Shown: one piece after another, positions 55,570-63,238 of the stretch
How positions within the stretch are numbered: position 1 is the first letter of the stretch
Layout: every line of letters begins with the position of its first letter
Source of the DNA: Nocardia grenadensis NBRC 108939
Lineage (GTDB): Bacteria; Actinomycetota; Actinomycetes; Mycobacteriales; Mycobacteriaceae
Reading direction: 5' to 3'
DNA length: 64,000 nt
NCBI RefSeq assembly: GCF_001613445.1
Contig: NZ_BDCJ01000009.1
Location: 479,403 to 543,402, forward strand
The notes under the pieces: generated by a model
The model's database searches: none
Told to the model about the DNA's origin: nothing
What the model saw: the letters and a program-made list of their open reading frames with translations, nothing else
Made by a program: the position numbers and the translations under genes

Positions 55570-56790
55570 TCAGACAGTCTCCGTCGCCTCTGACTGCTTG
55601 GCTGGTCCTGCAGTACGGATCCGCGTGGCCGGCAGCATGATCGCCAGCGCGAGGAACGCTAGACCTGCGGCGGCGGCCGGGACGAGCCCCAAACCGGCCG
55701 AGAAGGCCCCGCCGCCGACCAGACCTCCGAGTGCTGCGCCGATGTAGACGGAACTGCTGTGCACGGCCATCGCTTGGGACGCCGCCTCGGTGCCTGCGCG
55801 GGCGAGCATCATCGATTGGATGCTCGGAGGTACTGCCCATGCGGCTGCCGACCAGATGGTGAGCAGCACGGTGGTCAGCACCACGGGGACCGGCCGGACG
55901 GTCCAGAGCACCGCAAAGGCCACCATTACGGCACAGAACACCAGGCTCACCAGGGCAAAGACCACGCCGGGGGTGTACTTGTCGATCAGGCGACCTGATG
56001 CCTGCGTGCCGAACAGGCCACCGATTCCGCAACACACCAGCAGTGCGGCGAGCACCACGGGCGACACATTGGAGAGCCCGGAGAGGAAGGGGGCGATGTA
56101 GGTCTGGAAGGTGAGGTTGCCTGCGACGGCCAGTGTCGTGACGACCAGGATTGCCGTGACAGTGCCGTTGAGCAGCGGTCGGACCATGTCGGCGAGCGTT
56201 TTGCGCTCGTCGATCGAGTGGGTTTCCGCCTGCGGAAGGGTACGCACCAGCACGAGGAGTGCGGCGATGCCGAGGAGGCCGGCGAATACGAATGTGGCCC
56301 GCCAGTCCAGGATCGCTCCGATCCACGTACCGGTCGGGATGCCGATCAGTACCGCCCCGGTCAATCCGGTCATCACGGTGGCCAGGTAACGCCCCTGGTG
56401 CTGCGGCGGGGCCTCGGCGCTTGCTGCGGCCAGCGCGGTGGGGAGAACCAGGGCAGCTGCCAGCGCGGCGATGACGCGCAGTGCCAGAAGGGCGCCATAA
56501 CTGTCGACCAGCAGGACTGCAAAGTTCGCGGCACCGAAGACGATCAGCGCCCAGCACAGTGCGCGCCGTCGTGGAATGCGCAGTGGCAGAAGCGCCCACA
56601 TCGGGGCGGCGAGCGCGTAGGTCAGTGAATACACCGTGACCAGTTGACCGGTGGTGGTCTCGGGCAGCTGAACTGTTTCCGAGATCGCCGGCAGGACACC
56701 GATGATGATGTAGTCGTCTGTCTGCACTGCGAACGCCGCAAGAGCCAAGGCGAGCAGCCACGCAGGCTGGGACGTGGGTGAGAACCTCAT
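55570..56790 (-). CDS. MFS efflux transporter (DHA1 type), transposon cargo
   Basis: 406 residues, 12 membrane helices. FAVQTDDYIIIGVLPAISET, then TTTGQLVTVYSLTYALAAPM and the loop PLRIPRRRALCWAL match DHA1 drug:H+ antiporters. The motif-C-type stretch VMTGLTGAVLIGIPTGTWIG lies in helix 5. It would export a drug or metabolite using the proton gradient. A TetR gene is divergent, with an inverted repeat over the shared promoter, a standard inducible-efflux arrangement. Substrate unknown. Its location inside a transposon means it is mobile and probably gives a selectable trait. Confidence 0.9.
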   Translation of the reverse strand: MRFSPTSQPAWLLALALAAFAVQTDDYIIIGVLPAISETVQLPETTTGQLVTVYSLTYALAAPMWALLPLRIPRRRALCWALIVFGAANFAVLLVDSYGALLALRVIAALAAALVLPTALAAASAEAPPQHQGRYLATVMTGLTGAVLIGIPTGTWIGAILDWRATFVFAGLLGIAALLVLVRTLPQAETHSIDERKTLADMVRPLLNGTVTAILVVTTLAVAGNLTFQTYIAPFLSGLSNVSPVVLAALLVCCGIGGLFGTQASGRLIDKYTPGVVFALVSLVFCAVMVAFAVLWTVRPVPVVLTTVLLTIWSAAAWAVPPSIQSMMLARAGTEAASQAMAVHSSSVYIGAALGGLVGGGAFSAGLGLVPAAAAGLAFLALAIMLPATRIRTAGPAKQSEATETV

Positions 56791-56802
56791 GCCGTAAGGG
56801 TA

Positions 56803-56831
56803 ACGCTTGTTTCCTTTATAATGCTAAGCGT
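56803..56831. promoter_or_regulatory. Divergent promoter/operator between exporter and TetR
   Basis: ACGCTT (56803-56808) and AAGCGT (56826-56831) are inverted arms around 17 bases that include a perfect TATAAT (56817-56822). The AT-rich island stands out from its surroundings. TetR binding here would shut both genes. Confidence 0.65.
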
Positions 56832-56861
56832 ATTGTCCTGACGAGATGAGGAGGTGGGGGC

Positions 56862-57446
56862 ATGCCCAGACCGGCCAGTCCGCAACGCCGACGCGAGGTG
56901 ACCGATGCGGTCATCGAGCAGCTTGCCGCCACCGGTATCGGGAACTTCTCGCTGCGGACTCTGGCCGAGGGCATCGGCCAGAGCACCCGCGTACTGACCC
57001 ACCATTTCGCCGACAAAACCGCTCTCATCACAGCCGTACTCGTTCGACTCGACGAGCGGCAGCACCAGGCGCTGCGGTCGACCCCCGGCTGGGACGACCC
57101 CGCCGTCGATGTCGGTTCTCTCGTCCGGTCGGCCTGGGAGCGCAACCTCAGCCCGGAAGAGCAGGCCATGACCCGGCTCATCCGGGAGATCGAGGGACTT
57201 GCCGCCGCTGGCCGCCTACCGTTGCCCGCCCCGGGGTTCATCCGAGGGCGGGCCGAGTTCGTCGCCTCGTGCCTGGCCCTCCGTGGCCTGCCCGAGAGCA
57301 ACGCACTCACATTGGCGACCCTGCTCAACAGTGCCTACTCGAGTCTCCAAAGCGACTACCTCATCACCGGAGACAAGCAACGGGTCGAGGTCGCTCTTCA
57401 CGAGCTGTGCGTATGGATTGACGACTACGTGCGACGGTCGAACTGA
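56862..57446 (+). CDS. TetR-family repressor of the transposon-borne exporter
   Basis: 194 residues from ATG 56862 with GAGGAGG eight bases upstream. The HTH is GIGNFSLRTLAEGIGQSTRVLTHHFADKTALI. The C-terminal ligand domain ends in ALHELCVWIDDYVRRSN. Divergent from the MFS exporter across 71 bases holding an inverted repeat; the likely ligand is the exporter's substrate. A hairpin terminator follows. Confidence 0.9.
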   Translation: MPRPASPQRRREVTDAVIEQLAATGIGNFSLRTLAEGIGQSTRVLTHHFADKTALITAVLVRLDERQHQALRSTPGWDDPAVDVGSLVRSAWERNLSPEEQAMTRLIREIEGLAAAGRLPLPAPGFIRGRAEFVASCLALRGLPESNALTLATLLNSAYSSLQSDYLITGDKQRVEVALHELCVWIDDYVRRSN

Positions 57447-57462
57447 GCGAAGCCAGCGATCC

Positions 57463-57485
57463 CGCGCACCCGTCAGCGGTGCGCG
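57463..57485 (+). terminator. Hairpin terminator after the cargo TetR gene
   Basis: CGCGCACC and GGTGCGCG form a perfect 8-base stem around a 7-base loop, 16 bases after the stop. Confidence 0.7.
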
Positions 57486-57608
57486 AGGTCACACAAGTAT
57501 CTCGACTCCGCACCCGCCGAAGCGGTCGCTTCTGAGTCGTAAGAGAATCACGGCCGATACTCACCGGCATAAACAGGGGTTCCGCCCAGGCGTTGGCGAG
57601 GTTGACCA

Positions 57609-57635
57609 GCTATCCATCGGTGAAATTCGACGTCA
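57609..57635 (+). repeat. Third, internal transposon-end-like sequence beside istB
   Basis: ATCGGTGA (57616-57623) and GACGTCA (57629-57635) occur with exactly the spacing they have in the right outer end, and oriented like the left outer end. The outermost TGG tip is not conserved. The GACGTCA overlaps the istB stop codon. With the right end it would delimit a normal 2.6-kb IS21 element. Confidence 0.55.
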
Positions 57636-58427
57636 TCTCGCCGCGGCCGCTGCTCGCGCTGTCCGCGCGAGGCGGTAGGAGTCGGTGCCGGTTTCGATGA
57701 TGTGGCCGCCGAAGGTGAGGCGGTCCACGATCGCGGCGCAGAGCCTCGGGTCGGTGAATGTTTTCGTCCAGCCGGAGAACGACTCGTTGGAAGCGATCGC
57801 GACGGAGTTCTTTTCCTCCCGTTCGGTGAGGACCTGGAACAGCAGTTCCGCGCCGCGGCGGTCGAGTTCCATGTAGCCCAGCTCGTCGATGCAGAGAAGG
57901 TCTACCCGGCCGTAGCGGGCGATGGTCTTGGTCAACTGCTTCTCGTCGGCGGCCTCGACGAGCTCGTTGACCAGCTTGGTGGCCAGGGTGTATTTCACAC
58001 GATGGCCTTGCATCGCGGCCTCGGTGCCCAACGCGATGAGCAGGTGCGATTTGCCGGTGCCGGAATCACCGATCAGACAAAGCGGCAGCCCCTTCTTGAT
58101 CCAGTCGCCGCGGGCGAGGGTGTTGATGGTGGCTTCCTCGATGTTCGGGTTGGCGTCGAAGTCGAATGCGCGCAACGACTTGTCGCGAGGGAAGCCGGCG
58201 GCGCGGATGCGGCGTTCGGAACGGCGGCGGGCGCGGTCGTCGCATTCGGCAAGTAGCAGTTCAGCGAGAAACGCCCGGTAGGTCATCTGATCACGGGACG
58301 CGCCGTCGGCGATCTCGTTGAACTGAGCCCGCACGGTCGGCAGCCGCAGCAGCCGGCATGCCTGATCGACCGCGGCGTCAGCTGCCTGTTCGGTCATTCC
58401 ATGCCGTCGCGGTGAGTTGGTTGTCAT
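57633..58427 (-). CDS. istB: IS21-family helper ATPase IstB
   Basis: 264 residues. Walker A CLIGDSGTGKSHLLIALG and Walker B VDLLCIDELGYMELDRRGAE are the DnaC-like ATPase motifs. The N-terminal helical part (ADGASRDQMTYRAFLAELLLAE) binds target DNA and IstA. It selects and bends target DNA for the transposase. Its ATG overlaps the istA stop by four bases, the usual coupling. Confidence 0.95.
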   Translation of the reverse strand: MTTNSPRRHGMTEQAADAAVDQACRLLRLPTVRAQFNEIADGASRDQMTYRAFLAELLLAECDDRARRRSERRIRAAGFPRDKSLRAFDFDANPNIEEATINTLARGDWIKKGLPLCLIGDSGTGKSHLLIALGTEAAMQGHRVKYTLATKLVNELVEAADEKQLTKTIARYGRVDLLCIDELGYMELDRRGAELLFQVLTEREEKNSVAIASNESFSGWTKTFTDPRLCAAIVDRLTFGGHIIETGTDSYRLARTARAAAAAR

Positions 58428-60043
58428 GCAGAACTGCCTTTCGTTATGGGCGGTCGGCGGAGCAACTGGTCATAGGCAGCAACCGACGGAATCGGTCGAC
58501 GATCAGGCGGCAGCGACGCGATCCGTCGTTGCGTCAGCGATGACACCTGTCCAGGTTCGTCGAGCTCGACAATCTGGTGGTCGGCCGGGAGGGTTTCGCC
58601 TGTCTTGCGGGCCTCCAGCGCGACCGCGTCCGCGGTCAACGCCCCGGCTCGCAGGGCGGCAGCCAGACCGGCGACGACTTGCTCGTGAGGAAGATGCCGG
58701 TGAAGCAGCAGGACCTCGATCAGGGCGCGAGTGCCCTCGCGTTCGCCGTGCGCGCGCCGCGCGGCAGCCCACCAGCTCTCGTGGACCGGGGTGAATTTCC
58801 CCGCCAGCCGGGCCTGTTCGAGCGCGGTCGCCCCAGGCAACGCGCCTGGCTTGCGTAGCAGCCCTTCGAGGTAGTGGTCCAGATCCAACCGGGTCCCGGC
58901 CTTGGCAGGTAGTCGTTCGTGGCGAGCGACTTCGGTGCGGCCGTCGAACACGATCAGATGGTTGGCGTGCAGCAAGACCCTGACTTGGCGCCCGATCAAC
59001 CGGACCGGAACCGAGTAGCGGTTGGTGCGGACGGTGACCTGGGAGAACTTGTCGACCCGCGGGGTGAACCAGCGCCCGGTCTCGAACGGCTCACCCGGAA
59101 GGGGCTCGAGTAGTGGTTTCTCGGCGGCGAACATTTCTCCGATCGTGCGCGGCCGAGTCCCGATGCGGCGTTGTTCATCGGCGATATCCCAGGCATCGAT
59201 CATCTCGTTGAGTTCGTCGATCGACTCGACCTCCGGGATCGGGACGAAGTGGTTGCGGCGGAACCAGCCGATCTGACCCTCGACGCCGCCTTTCTCATGG
59301 GCCCCGCCGATCCCGGGCTGGCAGTAGAACGCTTCGAGGTCGTAGTGCGAGCGAAACGCCGTCCAACGATCGGATTCCTCACGCAATCGCGCGAACCCGA
59401 GCACCCTCGATACCGCCGCACGCAGATTGTCGTAGCGGACCTTGCCGAACGGCACCCCACCGAGGACCTCGAACGCATGCACATGCCCCTCGAAGAATGC
59501 CTCCTGTCCCGCCGAAAGGAAACAGCGATGGACCGCTTTGCCCGAGAACGACAGCCGCAGCGCGAACAGACAGACCACCAGTAGCTCCCCTCGCAGCCGG
59601 ATCGTCACATCCCCGAAGTCCACCTCCGCTTCCTCACCGGGGCGATGGGTTTGGCGGATGAACACCTCAGCCGGCCCGCGCCCGGCCTCGGCCCTGATCT
59701 GGGGTTTGCGTTCGGCGACGTAGTCACGGACCGTCTGATACGAGATCCCGTCCATGTTGTGCTCGTCGATCAACCGGGCATACAAGCGCTTGACCGTGTG
59801 TTTCTGCTTCTTCGGCGCAACCAGGTCTTCCCGCAATGCCGCGTCGATGAACGCCTTGTACGGATCCAGCTTCGAACCCCGCTTCGGATACTGGCGGCGT
59901 TCCGTCGGCCACACCGACGATGTGGCCGCCTGCACCGTGCGCCAACCCACCCCGTACTTGGCCTGCAACGCCCGCCCCGACAACCCCGCCCGCGCGTCCC
60001 GCCGGATAGCGGCATACAGCTCGACCTTCGACTGACGGGGCAC
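58424..60043 (-). CDS. istA: IS21-family transposase IstA
   Basis: 539 residues from GTG 60043, with AAGG six bases upstream; an upstream ATG at 60100 would lie inside the transposon-end repeats. An N-terminal HTH (LSGRALQAKYGVGWRTVQAA) precedes the DDE core: Asp in EVDFGDV, Asp in RYDNLRAAV and Glu in EKGGVE, all present. The C-terminal beta-barrel-like region follows. The gene appears intact, so the element could still move. Confidence 0.94.
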   Translation of the reverse strand: MPRQSKVELYAAIRRDARAGLSGRALQAKYGVGWRTVQAATSSVWPTERRQYPKRGSKLDPYKAFIDAALREDLVAPKKQKHTVKRLYARLIDEHNMDGISYQTVRDYVAERKPQIRAEAGRGPAEVFIRQTHRPGEEAEVDFGDVTIRLRGELLVVCLFALRLSFSGKAVHRCFLSAGQEAFFEGHVHAFEVLGGVPFGKVRYDNLRAAVSRVLGFARLREESDRWTAFRSHYDLEAFYCQPGIGGAHEKGGVEGQIGWFRRNHFVPIPEVESIDELNEMIDAWDIADEQRRIGTRPRTIGEMFAAEKPLLEPLPGEPFETGRWFTPRVDKFSQVTVRTNRYSVPVRLIGRQVRVLLHANHLIVFDGRTEVARHERLPAKAGTRLDLDHYLEGLLRKPGALPGATALEQARLAGKFTPVHESWWAAARRAHGEREGTRALIEVLLLHRHLPHEQVVAGLAAALRAGALTADAVALEARKTGETLPADHQIVELDEPGQVSSLTQRRIASLPPDRRPIPSVAAYDQLLRRPPITKGSSA

Positions 60044-60110
60044 CGGTGACCTTCTTCCACGCGAGAAACGGGATGAAGCACACGCATCCTCGCACCGCAA
60101 CCAAGATCAC

Positions 60111-60201
60111 GACGTCAAAATTCGCCGATACGAACATCTCCCGCCCCGCACCGACGCCAACATCCACCGACAGGTGACGTCACAGATCACCGATAGAACC
60201 A
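60111..60201 (-). repeat. Right transposon end with subterminal repeats
   Basis: Read on the minus strand from 60201 the tip is TGGTTCTATC. GACGTCA/TGACGTCA occurs at 60175-60182 and again at 60111-60117. This mirrors the left end. Confidence 0.7.
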
Positions 60202-60504
60202 GGACCCTGACCTGGGACCGCGGCCGCGAGATCGCCGACCACCGAGCGATCACCGCCGCGACGCAGATACCGATCTACCTCTGCAAACCTCGCAGGCCCC
60301 TGGCAGCGCGGCACCAACGAGAACACCAACCGACTGCTGCGCCAATACCTACCCAAGAGCGCTGACCTGCGCCGATCCGACCAGACCGATCTCGATGCCA
60401 TCGCTTGCGAACTCAACCACCGGCCCCGCCGGTTCCACGGATACCGCAGTCCCGCCGAGGTCTACGCTGAACACCTGAGCAGCGTTGATGCACTGACCCT
60501 TTGA
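60202..60504 (+). pseudogene. IS30 transposase, 3' part
   Basis: Begins with the duplicated GGACCC, then TLTWDRGREIADHRAITAAT with the second catalytic Asp. Near 60294 an extra base shifts the frame; it resumes as RGTNENTNRLLRQYLPKSAD with the catalytic Glu, and ends at TGA 60504 after the usual RSPAEVYAEHL-type tail. Joined to the 5' part, it rebuilds a full IS30 transposase apart from two frameshifts. Confidence 0.85.
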
Positions 60505-60889
60505 GACCGCCATTGGTTCTTGAACAGTTTGGCTGGGTTCGTCAAACCGTTGCCTCTGCTGAGATGGGCACTGTTCAAAAAACGTGTCTTGGCCGTCACC
60601 AGTCGTCCTCGGGATCGGATCGTCTGATCAGGAATTTGAACGCTTCTGGAAGCTGCTGAGAAATCCGCGGAAGTCCTTGACCTTGACGTGATCCTGTCCC
60701 AAAACTTTTTCCAGGGGAGCCAGCACCTCATTAAGCAGCGCAAATGCTTCGTCAAGTTTCCTCGCTGCTTCTTCAGCACGAACAAGGCCGCGTTCGGTGG
60801 TCACGGTGGCCGGGTCGTCCTCACCGAGGACCAGGCGACGAATCGCAAAAACCTCCTCATACAGGCCGATCGCCTCCTCGACCCGAACC

Positions 60890-61960
60890 ACTAGCTCATA
60901 GGAGTGGGCGAGGTTGTGCCCAGTGGCCAAGGTCGGGGGGGGGCGTCCTCACCCAGGACCCGACGCCGAGCAGCAAGGACCTGCTCATACAGGCCGATTG
61001 CCTCCTCGACCCGACCAGCCTTCCGGTAGACAGAGGCGAGGTTGTGCCCAGTGGCCAAGGTCGGGGGGGCGTCCTCACCCAGGACCCGACGCCGAGCAGC
61101 AAGGACCTGCTCATACAGGCCGATCGAGTCCTCGACCCGACCAGCATTCTGGTAGGTGTAGGCGAGGTTGTGCTCTGTATCCAGGGTGGCGGGGTCGTCC
61201 TCACCCAGGACCCGGCGACGAATCGCAAGGACCTGCTCATACTGGCCGATCGCGTCCTCGACCCGACCAGCCTTGCGGTAGGCAGTGGCGAGGTTGTGCC
61301 CAGTGGCCAAGGTCGGGGGGGCGTCCTCACCCAGGACCCGACGCCGAGCAGCAAGGACCTCCTCATACAGGCCGATCGCCTCCTCGACCCGACCTACGAG
61401 TTCATAGGCGAGGGCAAGGTTATGTACGGCAACCCAGGTGTCAGGGTCGTCCTCACCTAGGACTCGACGTGCACCAGCGGTGATCGGCTCGTACAGCTCG
61501 ATCGCCTCCTCGACCCGACCAGTCTTCTGGTAGGCGTGGGCGAGGTTGCGCCCTGTGGCCAGGGTGGCGGGGTCGTCCTCACCCAGGACCCGACGCCGAG
61601 CAGCAAGGACCTGCTCATACAGGCCGATCGCCTCCTTGACCCGACCAGCCTTTTCGTAGGAGAAGGCGAGGTTGTGCCCAGTGGCCAGGGTGGCGGGGTC
61701 GTCCTCGCCGAGGACCCCGCGACGGACCACAAGGACCTGCTCATACAGGCCGATCGCGTCCTCGTCCCGACCAGCCTTGCGGTAGGCAGTGGCGAGGTTG
61801 TGCCCTGTGGTCAGGGTGGCGGGAGCGTCCTCACCGAGGCGACGACGAGCAGCCATAACCTCCTCATACAAGCCGATCGCGTCCTCGACCCGACCAGCCT
61901 TTTCGTAGGCGTGGGCGAGGTTGTGCCCAGTGAGCAAGGTGTCAGGATGGTCGTCCCCGA
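60890..61960 (-). repeat. Tandem 126-base repeats encoding TPR units
   Basis: About nine copies of a 126-base unit recur with high identity (for example the phrases encoding LLAARRRVLGED and GRVEEAIGLYEQ). The repeats can recombine or slip, changing the number of TPR units. Confidence 0.8.
60935..60943 (+). repeat. Nine-base G run causing the frameshift
   Basis: Two sister repeats carry seven Gs at the same place (61063-61069 and 61315-61321). Nine is out of frame; seven or ten restores the TPR reading frame. Confidence 0.85.
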
Positions 61961-62737
61961 GGGTTTCTCGCTGGTTGGTGAGCGCGTTCTCGAGTTCTTC
62001 GATGGTTTGCGGGGCAGGGTTCGGATTGGGGAACAGGATGATCTGGCCGGCGGCGTTGGTGGTGCGGCGTTGGGGTTCGGGGTGCCCGTGGCGTTGAAGG
62101 TGGCGTTGGGTATGGGTGTAGAGGTCGTCGAGGGGGAGCCCGGGGGTGCCGGTTGCCGCGGCGAGGAGCGCGGCGGTGAAGGCAGTGTGGCGATCTCCTA
62201 TTGGAGCGAAGGAAGGTTCGTTTCTGGCGGAGGAGGTGATGGTGTAGGTGCCGGCGATGTCGGCTTGGCCGAGGATGGCGTCGGGACCGTCGGTGAGTGC
62301 TTCGAATGCTCGGCCGGAGAAGCAGCAGTCCAGGATGAGGATGCGGGTAGTGGCGGGGCTGTCGAGTACCGCTTCGCGCAAGGTACTGAAGGGCAGTGCG
62401 GTCCAGCGGGTCCTGTCGGGATGGGTGCCGGTCAGCGCCAGGTGCAGGCGGCCGCGGCGGTCGAGTACGCCGTGGCCGGTGTAGTACACCAGCAAGGTGT
62501 CGCTGGCCTGCTCGGCTGCGTCTTCGAGGATGTGGCCGATGTGAGCGCTGTTGCTCGGATCGGCGACGATCCAGCAGTTTTCCGAGCGCAGGGTGCCGCC
62601 AGGGGTGGTGAGTAGTTGGTGAAGGTCCGCGAGATTGTTGGCTGCGGCGGGGATATGGTGCAGTCGCTCGTGGTGGTCGTAGGAGCCGACACCGATCAGG
62701 ACGGCGCGGGAGTTCTCCCGGTCCGGACGTCGGGAGT

Positions 62738-63115
62738 TCACTGTGGGGTGTCGGTGGGGCCAGCCAGATCTTGGATTTGGCGGAGCACATCGGTGGCGTT
62801 GACCCATTTGCCGTTGAATTTCACCGAGTTGCCGCCCGCTCGAGTGACAGTGATAGTCACATCCGAGCGGCGGTGGGTCAGCCAAGTGGTCAGCGATCGT
62901 GCCAACGCCGTGGCGATCCCGACGGTGGCACCCGAGCCGAGAGCAATGGTGACAACGTCAGTAACCACGCCCATCTCGCCCTCGCGGACTGGGTTTTCCT
63001 GCAAGCGGGCTCGGCCTCGCAGGCCATCATCGTCGTAGAGCCAGTCCAGCAGTTGCACGGCAGCGTCAGGGCCACCCTCAGTGTGAATCAGTAACTGCCC
63101 GTCGAGATTCGGCAT
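62738..63115 (-). CDS. EACC1-like small partner of the caspase protein
   Basis: 125 residues from ATG 63115 with GGAGG eight bases upstream. LLIHTEGGPDAAVQLLDWLYDDDGLRGRARL, then a hydrophobic segment VVTDVVTIALGSGATVGIATALARSLTTWL and a terminal beta pair (DVTITVTRAGGNSVKFNG) match the layout of effector-associated constant component 1 proteins. Those are found almost always next to caspase, trypsin or similar effectors in actinobacterial conflict systems. Its stop overlaps the start of the caspase gene (GTGA), so the two are made together. The helix may sit in or on the membrane. Assignment rests on my recall of the family and on context. Confidence 0.7.
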   Translation of the reverse strand: MPNLDGQLLIHTEGGPDAAVQLLDWLYDDDGLRGRARLQENPVREGEMGVVTDVVTIALGSGATVGIATALARSLTTWLTHRRSDVTITVTRAGGNSVKFNGKWVNATDVLRQIQDLAGPTDTPQ

Positions 63116-63238
63116 TTCGGTGTCCTCCCCATTGCCGGACCTTGTTCAAGTAATCCAGCAGCGTAGCGGGAAAGCGTCCGCCAGAAACCTGGACCGCGTG
63201 CTCCTCGGGAAGTGGGCGCCGATAACCGCAGTTCACGA

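Larger units (their letters stand above)
55300..60201. mobile_element. IS21-type transposon carrying an MFS exporter and TetR regulator
   Basis: 4902 bases bounded by TGGTT...AACCA. The outer 37 bases of both ends match at 25 positions in inverted orientation, including GACGTCA and CTGTCGG at the same distance from each tip. A 6-base duplication flanks it, and it splits an IS30 transposase gene cleanly. It holds istA and istB near the right end and, on the left, an MFS transporter with divergent TetR. Typical IS21 elements are 2-2.6 kb with istA/istB only; this one has 2.3 kb of passenger DNA inside its ends. Confidence 0.85.
54361..60526 (+). mobile_element. IS30-family insertion sequence, interrupted by a later transposon
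   Basis: Ends are inverted repeats starting TGTTCA; the left (from 54361) and right (from 60526, reverse strand) match at 31 of 41 positions, including GTGCATCA/TTGCATCA-type inner parts. Removing the 4902-base inserted transposon and one 6-base duplication leaves about 1258 bases, normal for IS30. It encodes a single DDE transposase that is now in two pieces with extra frameshifts. No target duplication of the IS30 itself is evident, so the insertion is old or flanks have changed. Confidence 0.85.
60628..62741 (-). pseudogene. Caspase-like protease with tandem TPR array, frame broken by a G/C run
   Basis: From GTG 62741, coupled to the EACC1-like gene by a GTGA overlap. Residues 1-235 are a caspase (peptidase C14) domain: SRAVLIGVGSYDHHERLHHI, catalytic His in LLVYYTGHGVLDRRG and catalytic Cys in ILILDCCFSGRAF. 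Then come eight in-frame 42-residue TPR units (TGHNLAxAYxKAGRVEEAIG pattern, LGEDDP links). At 60935-60943 nine Gs stand where sister units have seven. The frame then stops at 60891. The next register holds a ninth unit, a divergent tenth and a natural end at 60628. The intact form would be about 700 residues; the present one loses the last 1.5-2 repeats and might still work. Confidence 0.8.

Noticed and set aside
54361..60526. Classic composite transposon bounded by two IS30 copies
   Set aside because: The two IS30 pieces are the two halves of one element in the same orientation, joined exactly by removing the inner transposon; they are not two complete copies.
60896..61483. Open frame on the + strand through the TPR repeats
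   Set aside because: It is antisense to the repeat array and exists only because the 126-base repeat keeps all frames open; it has no start signal or family.
60890..61960. CRISPR-like array
   Set aside because: The repeats are 126 bases with no spacers and translate as TPR units.
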